A stretch of DNA of 64,000 nucleotides, taken from contig CAWBPA010000017.1 of assembly GCA_963790545.1 (NCBI GenBank), positions 434,001-498,000 of the forward strand, read 5' to 3'. The position numbers and the translations under genes were made by a program. Source of the stretch: DATBJG01 sp963790545. GTDB lineage: Bacteria > Acidobacteriota > Vicinamibacteria > Vicinamibacterales > JAMQPK01. The stretch's first letter is position 1, and each line of letters begins with the position of its first letter. Positions 1 to 8,496 of the stretch are shown piece by piece. The notes below the pieces were generated by a model. That model was not told the DNA's origin. It was given only the letters and a program-made list of their open reading frames with translations, and made no database searches.

Positions 1-1
1 T

Positions 2-814
2 CTGGCCTGGGTGCCTCCGGAGTTGCGGGAGAACCGTGGCGAAATCGAAGCCGCCCAGTCCCGTTCGCTTCCCGCACTCGTCGAGCTCCGCGACATCCGT
101 GGCGATGTGCATTCGCACACTACCGAAACGGACGGCCGCGACACGATCGAAGCCATGATCCGCGCAGCTCGAGATACGGGCCTCGAGTACATGGCGGTGA
201 CCGACCACAGTCAGTCGCTCGCGATGGCCAACGGACTGGATGAACGGCGCACCCTCGCCCATGCGGCCCGTATTCGCGAGGTTGCAAGCCGCATCGATGG
301 CATCACGGTCTTTGCCGGCATCGAGTGTGACATCCGGCCGGACGGTACACTGGACCTGGCTGAGGATTGTCTCGCATCGCTCGATCTGGTCATCGCGTCG
401 GTACATTCAGCGCTCAATCAAGACGACGTTCAGATGACCGAACGGATGCTGCGCGCGATCGAATCGCCGGTGGTCGACATCGTCGGGCATCCCACGGGTC
501 GTCTTCTGCTGCGGCGCGAACCGTCGCGTGTCAGCGTGACCCGGCTCATCGATGCGGCCGCTCGATTCGGTGTGGCCCTCGAGATCAACAGTCTTCCGGA
601 TCGCCTCGATCTCAGCGATGTTCACGCGCGTCTGGCGCGCGACCGAGGCGTCAAGCTGCTCATCTCGAGTGACTCGCACGCGTCCAGCGCGTTCGCACAT
701 CTCCGCTGGGGCGTCCTAACGGCCCGCAGAGCCTGGTTGACGAAGACGGACGTGCTCAACACGCTCCCGGCGGCAGCGTTTCGAGCCTCGTTGCGACGGC
801 ATAAACGCAGTTAG
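2..814 (+). CDS. polX: PHP-domain C-terminal part of a PolX-type DNA polymerase/phosphoesterase (5' end outside window)
   Basis: The reading frame is open to the left edge, so the start and any polymerase domain lie outside the window. What remains is a complete PHP (polymerase and histidinol phosphatase) domain. The metal-binding signatures are visible in order: HSH near the start (DVHSHTTETDG), TDHS, GIECDI, VHSAL, GHPTGR and SSDSHA. In bacterial family X polymerases this domain follows the nucleotidyltransferase domain and provides a metal-dependent 3'-5' exonuclease for base-excision repair. The short sequence before the PHP domain (PPELRENRGEIEAA) resembles the linker seen in PolX proteins, which supports polX over a free-standing PHP phosphoesterase. 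The gene is followed by a 140-base gap holding a structured repeat. Confidence 0.8.
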   Translation: MAWVPPELRENRGEIEAAQSRSLPALVELRDIRGDVHSHTTETDGRDTIEAMIRAARDTGLEYMAVTDHSQSLAMANGLDERRTLAHAARIREVASRIDGITVFAGIECDIRPDGTLDLAEDCLASLDLVIASVHSALNQDDVQMTERMLRAIESPVVDIVGHPTGRLLLRREPSRVSVTRLIDAAARFGVALEINSLPDRLDLSDVHARLARDRGVKLLISSDSHASSAFAHLRWGVLTARRAWLTKTDVLNTLPAAAFRASLRRHKRS

Positions 815-875
815 GCAGCGTTTAGGTAGCAATGAGTAAGGTAAGGCTGTGGCTAGAGGTTGTAAGCGCCGACAG

Positions 876-949
876 AAGCGGATGACTGTTGATCGCAAGA
901 TCCGGAGCGTAAGCGACGGCAGCGCGTGGGGGTGGGGCCCCACGCGAAC
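876..949 (+). repeat. 74-nt structured repeat, copy 1
   Basis: This is one of three same-length copies (others at 33402-33475 and 33486-33559). Positions 902-919 form a hairpin: CCG/CGG, tandem GA/GA mismatches, GC/GC and a GTAA tetraloop. Positions 923-931 pair perfectly with 938-946 (CGCGTGGGG with CCCCACGCG) around a 6-nt loop. It ends 6 bases before the next start codon. There is no T-tract, so it is not an ordinary terminator. Function is unknown; a cis-acting RNA or a small dispersed repeat are both possible. Confidence 0.7.
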
Positions 950-955
950 TAATCA

Positions 956-1183
956 ATGGACAAGGTTGCGGAAATCAAACGGCTGTATCTCCAGGCCACA
1001 CGTTCGAGCATCAAGCGCGATCTCGGCCGCGCCGTCGAGCTGCTCAAGTCGATGAGCACTGACGAAGAGCGCGAACGGGCCGCCGTGTACATGGATGGAC
1101 TCTCACAAATGCGCTCCGAATGGGCGCTTCAAGCCGGTCGTCGTCGGAAAAACGGCGACCGACCTGGGAGGCAACGACCATGA
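956..1183 (+). CDS. small charged helical protein, function unknown
   Basis: This predicts 75 residues, highly charged and helix-prone in the first 55 (a run of Lys/Arg/Glu with regularly spaced hydrophobics), with a basic tail. I recognise no domain. The stop codon overlaps the next start as ATGA (1180-1183), which suggests translational coupling with the secreted propeller protein downstream. No good ribosome binding site precedes it; a structured repeat ends only six bases upstream of the ATG. It could be a genuine small gene or a chance frame, and the coupling is the main argument for reality. Confidence 0.45.
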   Translation: MDKVAEIKRLYLQATRSSIKRDLGRAVELLKSMSTDEERERAAVYMDGLSQMRSEWALQAGRRRKNGDRPGRQRP

Positions 1184-2217
1184 ACAAACCGCTGGGGTTT
1201 CTTGTCGCAATCGCAACGGCATCGGTTCTGCTGTCCGTGGTGGGCATCGCGGGCGCTCCACTCCAGCGCCAGGTCGAAGTGCTTCTTGCCAGCGGCGGCC
1301 TGCCCGCCCATATCGCCGCGGCGTTCGCTGAACCCGTGGGATTTCAGCGTACAACATCCGGCAACTCCTACGTGTTCGACCGAAGAAGCCATGCCGTTTT
1401 CATCGTCGATGCAAAGCAGACCCGCGCTGAGAAAATCGTGGCAGTCGGTCAGGAACCGGGACGCATCATCCTGCCGGGTGCCTTCGACGTGGCGGCCGAC
1501 GGCATCTTTGTCGTGGCGGACGTGCCCAATCGCCGCGAACGGATTCAGATTTTTTCACCGGCCGGCGTCAGGTTGGGCGGCTTCGTGCTGCCCGGCCAGG
1601 CTGCGCCGCGCGTGTTGATTGGGGGGCTGACCTTGAGCGGTGTCGGGTCTCTCCACTACACAGGGAGCTCCATTTTGATTAACGAACCCGACCGGGGAGC
1701 GCTCATTACCGAATATGGGCTGGCGGGTTCGGCCGTCCGGACGTTTGGAACGCTGCGGCAAACGGGCCACGAATCCGACGCGGACCTGCACCTAGCCTTC
1801 AATAGCGGGATTCCTCTGGCCGATCCGAAGGGCGGGTTCTATTTCGTCTTCCAGACGGGACGTCCGATATTTCGAAAATACGACCGCAACGGCCAAATGC
1901 TGTTCGAGCGACATATCGAAGGTCCTGAATTGGACCCCCTACTCGGATCGCTGCCCACGAGCTGGCCAGTACGCACGCCGTCAGATGGCACGCTGCCGCT
2001 CGTGCGGCCGACCATCCGAACCGCCGCCGTGGACCCGAGCGGCCGCCTCTGGATCGGTCTGACGACGCCCTACGTGTATCAGTATGACGAAGCCGGTGAG
2101 AAGGTGCGAACCCTGCAGCTGAAAGGCGCGGGCATTATCACGGCGACCAGCCTGTCGTTCGACGGCCCCGACCGGCTGCTCGTCACGCCGGGCTGCTATG
2201 AATTCAGGGTGGGATAA
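1180..2217 (+). CDS. secreted NHL/six-bladed beta-propeller-like protein
   Basis: The start chosen is the ATG at 1180, overlapping the previous stop and preceded by GGGAGG at 1166-1171; a longer upstream frame is open but lacks these signals. The 345-residue product begins with a signal peptide (MNKPLGFLVAIATASVLL, hydrophobic through about residue 24). The rest shows repeated strand-turn units typical of 6-bladed propellers: AFDVAADGIFVVADVPN, GSILINEPDRGALITEYG, DPSGRLWIGLTTPYVYQYDEAG. Such proteins act in the periplasm or at the cell surface as binding scaffolds. No catalytic motif was seen, so the role is open. Confidence 0.6.
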   Translation: MNKPLGFLVAIATASVLLSVVGIAGAPLQRQVEVLLASGGLPAHIAAAFAEPVGFQRTTSGNSYVFDRRSHAVFIVDAKQTRAEKIVAVGQEPGRIILPGAFDVAADGIFVVADVPNRRERIQIFSPAGVRLGGFVLPGQAAPRVLIGGLTLSGVGSLHYTGSSILINEPDRGALITEYGLAGSAVRTFGTLRQTGHESDADLHLAFNSGIPLADPKGGFYFVFQTGRPIFRKYDRNGQMLFERHIEGPELDPLLGSLPTSWPVRTPSDGTLPLVRPTIRTAAVDPSGRLWIGLTTPYVYQYDEAGEKVRTLQLKGAGIITATSLSFDGPDRLLVTPGCYEFRVG

Positions 2218-2223
2218 TCCGCG

Positions 2224-2262
2224 CTGATCCGCGTCCCGTGATCCGTCCGGATCCGCGTTTAT
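2224..2262. repeat. dispersed GATCCGCG-type repeat, copy 1
   Basis: The sequence TGATCCGCGTCCCGTGATCC followed by a degenerate GGATCCGCGTTTA closely matches the end of the tandem array at 9905-9943. In both places the repeat runs into the TTA that is the stop codon (TAA) of a minus-strand gene. It fills the whole gap between the propeller gene and the HEAT-like gene. Confidence 0.6.
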
Positions 2263-3041
2263 TGGCGCTTGCCGTCCGAGAGACGCTTCCGTGCGGCAAT
2301 ACGTAAGGGCTCTTGCACGTTTCGATCGAGCGTGATCGTCTTGAGATCGCGGTCCGTCAGGCGCTGCACCAGATTCAACGAGATGGCCAGTGGGGTCTTG
2401 GGATTTCTGGTGAGTGAGGAGGCGACCCCGTAATTCTTCACCCAGGCGCGTGTCTGGCCGATGATGCGAAGCACCTCGTCGGACACGTTGGCCATCTTGG
2501 CAAAGCTCTCGACCTCGCTCTCATTGAGCTTGGGGCTGCTCAATACGGCGACCGACACCAGCTTGTTCGGGTCCCGAATCAGGATCGCACGCTCCTCGCG
2601 CGAACCCTTCATCGCGGTGCTCATGCGCTCGGTGATCGTCATCGCTGCCAGTCGCTGAACGGCACCCTTCTTTTCTTCGGTTCCGTCGCCGTCCTCGAGC
2701 TGCTCCTCCGTGGTGCTGCGGTCGACGAGCGGCTCGTCGGAACCGCTGGCCGGCACATCCCCCGGCTGCACGCCGCGTTCAGCAAAGAATGCCTTCACTG
2801 TCGCTGAGGCATCCGAGCGCGCAAGGAATGCCTCGAGCGCCTCCCGCGGAATCGCCTCAATCGTTTTTTCAGCGGAGAGACGAATTTCGGAATCAGGATC
2901 ATTGACCAGCTCGACGAGCAGGCTCAATTGTTCGTGGGCACGCGGGGCCAGCGCACCGCGCGCGGCGAGCATCTTGACCTCTCGCGAGACTTCCCCACGT
3001 CGAAACATGTCGAGCAGGGGAGTTCGAAGTCCAGCTTCCAT
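2259..3041 (-). CDS. HEAT-like repeat protein, conserved hypothetical
   Basis: The product is 260 residues, soluble and almost wholly alpha-helical. The N-terminal half (about residues 5-90) has HEAT-like helical pairs with the LVNDPDSEIRLSAEKTI pattern. An acidic linker rich in Glu/Asp (about 105-130) leads to a second helical domain (MTITERMSTAMKGSREERA, then LIRDPNKLVSVAVLSSPKL). The second half resembles helical domains found next to gliding or type IV pilus regulators in deltaproteobacteria and acidobacteria, but I cannot name the family. It is transcribed last in the group with the RodZ-like protein and thiE, starting 9 bases after the RodZ stop. Confidence 0.55.
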   Translation of the reverse strand: MEAGLRTPLLDMFRRGEVSREVKMLAARGALAPRAHEQLSLLVELVNDPDSEIRLSAEKTIEAIPREALEAFLARSDASATVKAFFAERGVQPGDVPASGSDEPLVDRSTTEEQLEDGDGTEEKKGAVQRLAAMTITERMSTAMKGSREERAILIRDPNKLVSVAVLSSPKLNESEVESFAKMANVSDEVLRIIGQTRAWVKNYGVASSLTRNPKTPLAISLNLVQRLTDRDLKTITLDRNVQEPLRIAARKRLSDGKRQ

Positions 3042-3050
3042 GAATGATCG

Positions 3051-4047
3051 TTATCGACTCAGGTAGGTTCGATAGTTGTCGGGGCTGATTCGTCTCGTCA
3101 CGATGGCACCGGGCTGTCCGAGCGGGCGGCCAGCCGACCCGTTCAGGGTATAGGAGCACGGCGTATCCTCGCCGACGGTGACGACAATCTCGCGCGCGGC
3201 CTTCAACTCCAGACGCTCGCCGCTGCCCAGACGTTCCCGTGCCACCGCTTCACCATCGACCGCAACCGCGACCCAGCACCGCGACGGCTGATCGATGACC
3301 ATCATCACCGAATCGGGCGGCGCCGCTGCTTTGGCCGTATCCGGACGCTTCTGAACCGGCGGCGGGACTTTGACTTCCGCCGGTACCGTGGCATCCGCGG
3401 ACGAAGCGGTGACGGGAGTCGCTGGCTGGCTGCCCGCCGTCGCTGACGATGCGGCTTCCGTCACCGATGGGCCGGTCACCACCGGCGTGGATGGTTTTGG
3501 TGGGGGTAGCCTCGACCACCTCCGTCGGTTTGACCGGTGGCGGAATCGTTGGTGGCGGCGGCGGCGTTTTTGAACCCTTTTCCGCAACGGATACTGGTGC
3601 GGTCATCGATGGACGGGTGGAGGCCTCATCCCGTGGCGGCGACGGCCTGACACTGAAATAGATGACGACCGCCGCGATCGGGAGACTGACAGCCATCAAC
3701 CGCACAAACGTCTGGGCTGCGCGGCGATCGCTTTCAATTGCCTGGTGATCCTCAACGGGATCGCCAACCGTCCCCGCGGTCACCGACTCGGGAGGGAATT
3801 GAGCAAGAAACTCGTCGACCGTGGTATCGGGATCGAGGCCGACCTCCACGGCATACGAACGCAGGAATGCCCTCGTGAAAATGCCGCCTGGCAGTCTCTT
3901 GATGTCGTCGCGTTCGAGCGCCTCGAGCACCATCACGGAAATACGTGTGCGCTCGGCGATCTGACGGAGCGAAATGCCTCGCTTTTCGCGCGCGGCGCGC
4001 AGTCGGGCTCCAACGGTCGACGGTGATCCGGTGCTTGCAGATGACAC
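3051..4047 (-). CDS. rodZ: RodZ-like helix-turn-helix membrane protein (one frame break)
   Basis: The N-terminus (about residues 12-75) is an HTH_25-type domain (RLRAAREKRGISLRQIAERT). It is followed by one membrane segment (VRLMAVSLPIAAVVIYFSV, about 125-145), a Pro/Thr/Lys-rich periplasmic linker, and a C-terminal DUF4115-like beta domain (SRCWVAVAVDGEAVARERL). This is the order found in RodZ, which links MreB to the cell wall machinery, and in related HTH/DUF4115 proteins. The frame breaks in the linker near 3494-3508, within a run of five C and four A on the coding strand; dropping one base restores a single protein of about 331 residues. Assignment to RodZ itself rests on architecture only. 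Confidence 0.7.
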
Positions 4048-4079
4048 AGCGTGTATCGTCGATATCGAGGACGTGTCGA

Positions 4080-4776
4080 CTAGCCAACGCGTCCGAACGT
4101 CTCAAACGAACGACGAATCGATCTCACGACGTCTTCGAGCCCTCTCGTATCAATGCCGATACCGGAGAACATCCCGATGGCCGCAACGCCCGCTCGCGCC
4201 CGTTCCCGCGATGGCTGCGGCCGTCTCGCCTGTCGCTCCGCCAATCGCGAGGACAGGCAACTTCACACGATTCACGATAGCGTGCAGTCCGTCAAGACCG
4301 AGCAATTCGGTGCCGGCCGGCTTTGAGTCCGAAGCAAACGTCGTTCCGGCGATCAAATAGTCCAACGCTCCTTCCGCCGCTGCCGATTCAGCTTCTCGGG
4401 TCTCGTGAACCGACCGGCCGACGACAAAACGGGGTGGCACGATCTCACGCACGCGGGACGCCGAGGGGGAGTCGCTCCGCAAATGAACACCATCGGCTCC
4501 GCCAGCGAGCGCCACGTCAACACGATCGTTGACCAGGACGCGAGTCTCGGTGCCTTCCGTGACGCGAACGCACCACCGAACCAGATCACAGAGGCTCCTG
4601 TCGTCCAGGTCGCGCTCGCGAATCTGGATGAGATTCACGCCCGAATGAGCGGCGGCGCCGACGAGCGAGACAAGGGCGGCCAGGCCCTGATCAGACAATG
4701 TCGCCAGCCGATGACGATCCGTCACCAGGCAGCAGAGCGGGCCAGGGGGAAGAGGGCTACTCCACTCGCGACCCAT
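4080..4776 (-). CDS. thiE: thiamine-phosphate synthase (one frame break near the 3' end)
   Basis: ThiE joins the thiazole and pyrimidine phosphates to make thiamine monophosphate. Family signatures are visible in order: the strand and loop VNLIQIRERDLDDRSL, VLVNDRVDVALAGGADGVHL, VVGRSVH, a GTTFASDSKPAG loop, and PVLAIGGA. The start taken is the ATG at 4776; the frame is open further upstream. Near 4183-4192 an extra base diverts the frame. Past it, the conserved GVAAIGMFSG ending and a natural stop at 4080 are recovered, giving about 230 residues. The start overlaps the preceding small membrane protein gene by 20 bases. Confidence 0.85.
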
Positions 4777-5035
4777 CGATGCGCATGACGGGCGATCGGG
4801 CCGCCGAATCAACACGTCGCATGGAAACCAGCGCGGCCAGATCGACCAGCCCCACGCACAGGTTCACAATCCCCAGACCGGAAATGCCGCCCCGAACGAA
4901 GTTGTTGCCGATGGCCGCACGCACCGTCGGCAGATTGTCGGCAAAGTAGTTCTGTTCCCAGAACCCGGACCACGGCACGAGGACGAGCAGCAATCCAACT
5001 TCGAGGAAGTACGCGATATAGAGCAAGCGCTTCAC
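4757..5035 (-). CDS. small membrane protein, unknown function
   Basis: The product is 92 residues with two probable membrane segments (RLLYIAYFLEVGLLLVLVPW near the N-terminus, and GISGLGIVNLCVGLVDLAAL around residues 50-70) joined by a short polar loop containing Trp/Asn. I do not recognise the family. The gene lies 12 bases after the corrected end of the large TPR gene and overlaps thiE by 20 bases, so it is probably cotranscribed with both. Confidence 0.6.
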   Translation of the reverse strand: MKRLLYIAYFLEVGLLLVLVPWSGFWEQNYFADNLPTVRAAIGNNFVRGGISGLGIVNLCVGLVDLAALVSMRRVDSAARSPVMRIDGSRVE

Positions 5036-5047
5036 CGGCCGTGTGTC

Positions 5048-7235
5048 CTATCCGCGCATCTGGACCTTCGTAAGGCGCTCGAGACGCGCCGACTACGTCG
5101 CGATACTCGCCGGCATCGGTTTGCAGCTCGAGAAACACCGCCAGGGCCCTGGCCGTCTCTCCCTGCGACTCGAGCGTCTCGGCCAACTCATAGAGCAGTG
5201 CACGCCCGGCGTCAGGGTTGGGTGCCGGCGCTTCGGCCGCACGCTCGAACCATTCAATCGCCTGCGCCGGTGCATTTCGCTTCAGGTAGAGGCGGGCGAG
5301 CATTGACGCCGACTCAAATCGCAGCCGTGGCGCGCGTGCCGAAACCTGCAGCGCCTTCACGGCATCGTCCAACATCCCCATGTCTATGTACGCGATCGCG
5401 AGCTTGTAGTGCTGGGCTGCGGCGTCAGCAACGTTCTCGCGAGACACTTCGTCTCGAAAGTCCTTGAAGACCCCTTCCAGGTCCCGGCCCGAATCTTTTC
5501 GCGGCTGCTTTGCGTCGGCCATACTGGGCTTTAACTCCTCTAGCATATTGCTCAGATCGATCTCGACTGCCTCCGTAGTATCGGCCTCTGCGGACCGAGT
5601 ACTTCCGGGGGACTGGTCGAGAAACCCGATATCGACCGCGCCGTTACCAAGATCGAACACATCTGGCGCGACCTGGGGTGCGCGGGCATCGGCGGCGGGG
5701 GGGACCATTGCAGATATGGGCACCCGAGGGGACCGCGTCCAGCTCCTGCGAGGGGCATCGTGGCGGAGGCTCTGGCTGAAGCGTCGCCGTGCCCGAATCG
5801 TCCTCCTCGAGCCCTGGTGACAAATCGGTACTGGTAAACGGGGTTTGACCACTGAGCCGGTCGGCGATTATCGCATCGACCTCGATTTCGCCGAGCATCG
5901 TCAGGGCTCGGCGAAATCGCTCGATATTGGCACGTTCCCATGGCTCTCGGGCAACCAGGTCTTCGGCAATCACGCGGGCTTCGCCGCCCCGACCAGTGGC
6001 CAGGTACGCATCCGCTAACTGTCCCTGCGCGCTGTACATCGTGGCTTCCAGTCCGCCATCCACGCAAATCTCAACGAGACGCATCAACGCTGGAACATGA
6101 CCCGGAACGCGATTGACAAACTCATTCAGTGCCGCCGCCGCATCGCCCCACTCATCGCTCGAAACCGCTGCCGAGGCGGCAAGATCGATGACCCGATAGG
6201 CGGTATCCACACTCACGTCGGCCACCGAACAACCTAGCAACACCAAGTTGGTCGCGGCGTGACGGGTGTGCGTCCACGACGGTCTGAAGGATGGCCAGGC
6301 CTTCCTCTGGTTCTCCTCTACGAAGCTCCATCTCCGCAAGCATCCACAGCAAATCCGGATCATCGCCGGCCACCTCGCGCGACAGGAACTGTCGTGCCTG
6401 TACGAGATCGTTACGGGCAAGATGGCTCCGGACGAGCTGAGCTTTCGCATCGATATCCGTCGGGTCCAGCGCGGACGCCTCGGTCAGCGCCGCCAAGGCC
6501 TCGGCGTCGTGGCCACGCTCCCGCAACTCTGCCGCAATCTGTTTGAACTGCGCAGCGGTCTTCGCATAACGTGCGCGCATGTGCGAAGTCGCCCTTGGCG
6601 ACATACGCGCGAATGAGACTCGACGTGACTTCGACATCGCCGGGGTCTACCGCAGCGGCCTCACCGAGAACCTTGAGCGCCTCGTCGGGACGACGACGCT
6701 GATTGAATTCTTCGGCGATCGCCTTGAGCTCGGAGACCGCAGCGGCCATCTCGCCGATTTCGGCCGCCGCCCTGGCCCCGACCAACCGCGCGTCCAAATC
6801 GCCCGGATCGACGGCCCCGAGTCGCATGCGGACTTGCGCAGCGCCCCGCCGATCACCTTTTGCGGTCCGCCGATCCGCGACACCGGTGAGAGCGGCCTTG
6901 GCATCGACGAGCAAGCCCTGCTTCACGGCGATCTCCGCCAGTTGAAGCAGTGAATGCTCCTCGTCACCCTTGATCTTGAGAATCTTTTTGTAGACCGCCG
7001 AAGCTTTGGGAAGGAAGCCCTCATGGCCCAGGTGGTCTGCAATCCGCGTGTATTGAGCAATGGCTTTGTCGACTTGTCCCGCCCGCACGTACAGATCGCC
7101 CAGGATATTGGCGGTATTCCAGTCGCGCGGCTGATCTTCGATGACCTGAAGATATTCCGCGATCGCCGCATCGAGTCGTCCCTGGCGCAGCAGCTTTTCA
7201 GCTTTTCGTAGTGTTGAATCCCGGTCGAAAGCCAC
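5048..7235 (-). CDS. large TPR-repeat protein (four frame breaks)
   Basis: Four frames join into one protein of about 727 residues. It starts at the ATG at 7235 (MAFDRDSTLRKAEKLLRQG) and ends with ERLTKVQMRG at 5048. Most of it is tetratricopeptide repeats (AAIAEYLQVIEDQPRDWNTA, ADAYLATGRGGEARVIAEDL, AIAYIDMGMLDDAVKALQVS). Before the last third is an acidic linker (EVDAIIADRLSG to LSNMLEEL). The frame changes near 6565-6585, 6243-6252, 5697-5703 (a run of seven C on the coding strand) and 5085-5100. Proteins of this build are common in acidobacteria and deltaproteobacteria and are thought to be scaffolds, sometimes near pilus or gliding genes. No enzyme domain was seen. Confidence 0.7.
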
Positions 7236-7267
7236 AGATCCTCAGCGAGGGAGTGCGGAAAGGGGCG

Positions 7268-7912
7268 TCACAGCTCGTCGGCCGCCCCAACGTCAATCGT
7301 ATCAAAGAGCGACGGCGGACGAAACGAACGACGATGCACCTCCGAGTATCCATAACGGGCAACCGCGGCGAGATGTTGTGCAGTGGCGTAACCTTTGTGC
7401 CGGTCGAAACCGTACCGCGGATCACGATTATGCAGTTCTCCCATCAAACGGTCTCGCGTGACCTTGGCCACGATAGACGCCGCTGCAATGGCCGCGCACC
7501 GGCGATCGCCTTGCGGGACGCCGCGTTGCGCCATCAAGAGATTCGGGATTCGGAACGCATCCACCAGCACGAGATCGGGCAATGGGCTGAGGGTCAGGAC
7601 CGCCCGCCGCATCGCATCGAGCGAGGCGCGGTGAATGTTCACTCGATCGATTTCCGCCGGCTCGGCGGCGCAGACGGCCCACCCCGCTGCCTGCGCAACG
7701 ATTCGATCGTAGAGACGCTCGCGTTCCATCACCGTCGTCTGTTTCGAATCGCGGAGTCCGGCAATGTGACGGTCCGGATTCAACACGACGACGCCCGCTA
7801 CGACGGGACCAGCGAGGCATCCTCGACCGACTTCGTCCACACCGGCCACGCGATAGAAACCCAATCGCCTCAGTGTGTTCTCGAGCGTTCGCTTGGCGAG
7901 GGTGCGAGTCAT
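7268..7912 (-). CDS. rnhB: ribonuclease HII
   Basis: RNase HII removes ribonucleotides from DNA and RNA primers from RNA-DNA hybrids. The acidic catalytic set is visible: GVDEVGRGCLAGPVVAG (Asp-Glu), LVDAF, and the IAAASIVAKVTRDRLM segment; the GRG motif is intact. The length of 214 residues is normal. The start is taken at the ATG at 7912 rather than a TTG one codon upstream. It is the last gene of the ffh-rpsP-khpA-rimM-trmD-rplS-rnhB group, separated from rplS by a GC-rich inverted repeat. Confidence 0.95.
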   Translation of the reverse strand: MTRTLAKRTLENTLRRLGFYRVAGVDEVGRGCLAGPVVAGVVVLNPDRHIAGLRDSKQTTVMERERLYDRIVAQAAGWAVCAAEPAEIDRVNIHRASLDAMRRAVLTLSPLPDLVLVDAFRIPNLLMAQRGVPQGDRRCAAIAAASIVAKVTRDRLMGELHNRDPRYGFDRHKGYATAQHLAAVARYGYSEVHRRSFRPPSLFDTIDVGAADEL

Positions 7913-7920
7913 CAATGGGT

Positions 7921-8150
7921 GCTTAGTGCCTAGTGCTTAGTGCCTGGTGCTGTGCTGAGTGCCGGGTGCAGGGTGCCGTGCATGGTGCCGGGTGCACGCT
8001 GTACCCCGTGCGGCGTGCCGGGTGCCTAGCTCGAGCTCGGGAGCCCGAGTGTACGTCCTCAGAGCTCGGCACCAGGCATAGCAGCACCGCGCACCCAGCA
8101 CTCGGCACCCGGCACAGCACCAGGCACGAGGCACCACGCACCCGGCACCC
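7921..8150. repeat. GTGC/GCAC long inverted repeat between rnhB and rplS
   Basis: The left part (about 7940-8025) is a run of GTGCCTGGTGC-like words and the right part (about 8065-8150) is their reverse complement. GTGCCTGGTGCTGTGC at 7940-7955 is perfectly matched by its complement near 8113-8128. The centre holds GAGCTCGGGAGCCCGAG. The same word family forms another inverted repeat at 28357-28497. Its right half is read through by the L19 frame. Confidence 0.75.
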
Positions 8151-8496
8151 TTGTCAGCTGCTTCGTCTCCCGCATCCGCGCGGCCTTGCCCTTGAGGTCG
8201 CGCAGGTAATACAGCTTCGCGCGTCGCACCTTTGCCGACCGCACGAGCTCGATCTTTTGAATGATCGGTGAGTGCAACGGAAAGATCCGCTCCACGCCTT
8301 GCCCGAAAGACACTTTCCTCACTGTAAAGGTCGCACGAGCTCCTCCTCGATGCTGGCCAATCACCAGTCCTTCGAAGATTTGGATACGCTCCTTGTCGCC
8401 TTCCTTGACCTTCACGTGCACCCGGACCGTATCGCCCGACCGCATCGTCGGCCGCTCGATCATCTGAGTTTTGTCAATCGTTTCCACTGCGCCCAT
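8059..8496 (-). CDS. rplS: 50S ribosomal protein L19 with repeat-derived C-terminal tail
   Basis: L19 sits at the 30S-50S interface. The body is canonical: RSGDTVRVHVKVKEGDKERI, a VERIFPLHSPIIQKIE motif, and a basic end VRRAKLYYLRDLKGKAAR at about residues 93-110. L19 normally stops about here. This frame instead continues for about 33 residues rich in Val-Pro-Gly-Ala-Trp-Cys, encoded by the neighbouring GTGC/GCAC repeat. A one-base insertion error near 8155 would restore a stop at 8154-8156, so the tail may be an artefact. The start overlaps the end of trmD by 23 bases. Confidence 0.92.
   Translation of the reverse strand: MGAVETIDKTQMIERPTMRSGDTVRVHVKVKEGDKERIQIFEGLVIGQHRGGARATFTVRKVSFGQGVERIFPLHSPIIQKIELVRSAKVRRAKLYYLRDLKGKAARMRETKQLTRVPGAWCLVPGAVPGAECWVRGAAMPGAEL

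Noticed and set aside
876..949. 74-nt element as a c-di-GMP (GEMM) riboswitch
   Set aside because: It has a GNRA-loop hairpin and a GGCAGCGC block but lacks the paired GEMM cores and the tetraloop receptor sequence.
849..1055. Open frames crossing the 74-nt element (for example a peptide reading SDGSAWGWGPT)
   Set aside because: They arise from the repeat itself, appear on both strands, and have no start signals; they are repeat translation, not genes.
7921..8150. GTGC/GCAC repeat as a CRISPR array
   Set aside because: Words are short, degenerate and mirrored; there are no regular repeats of 23-40 bases with unique spacers, and no cas genes nearby.
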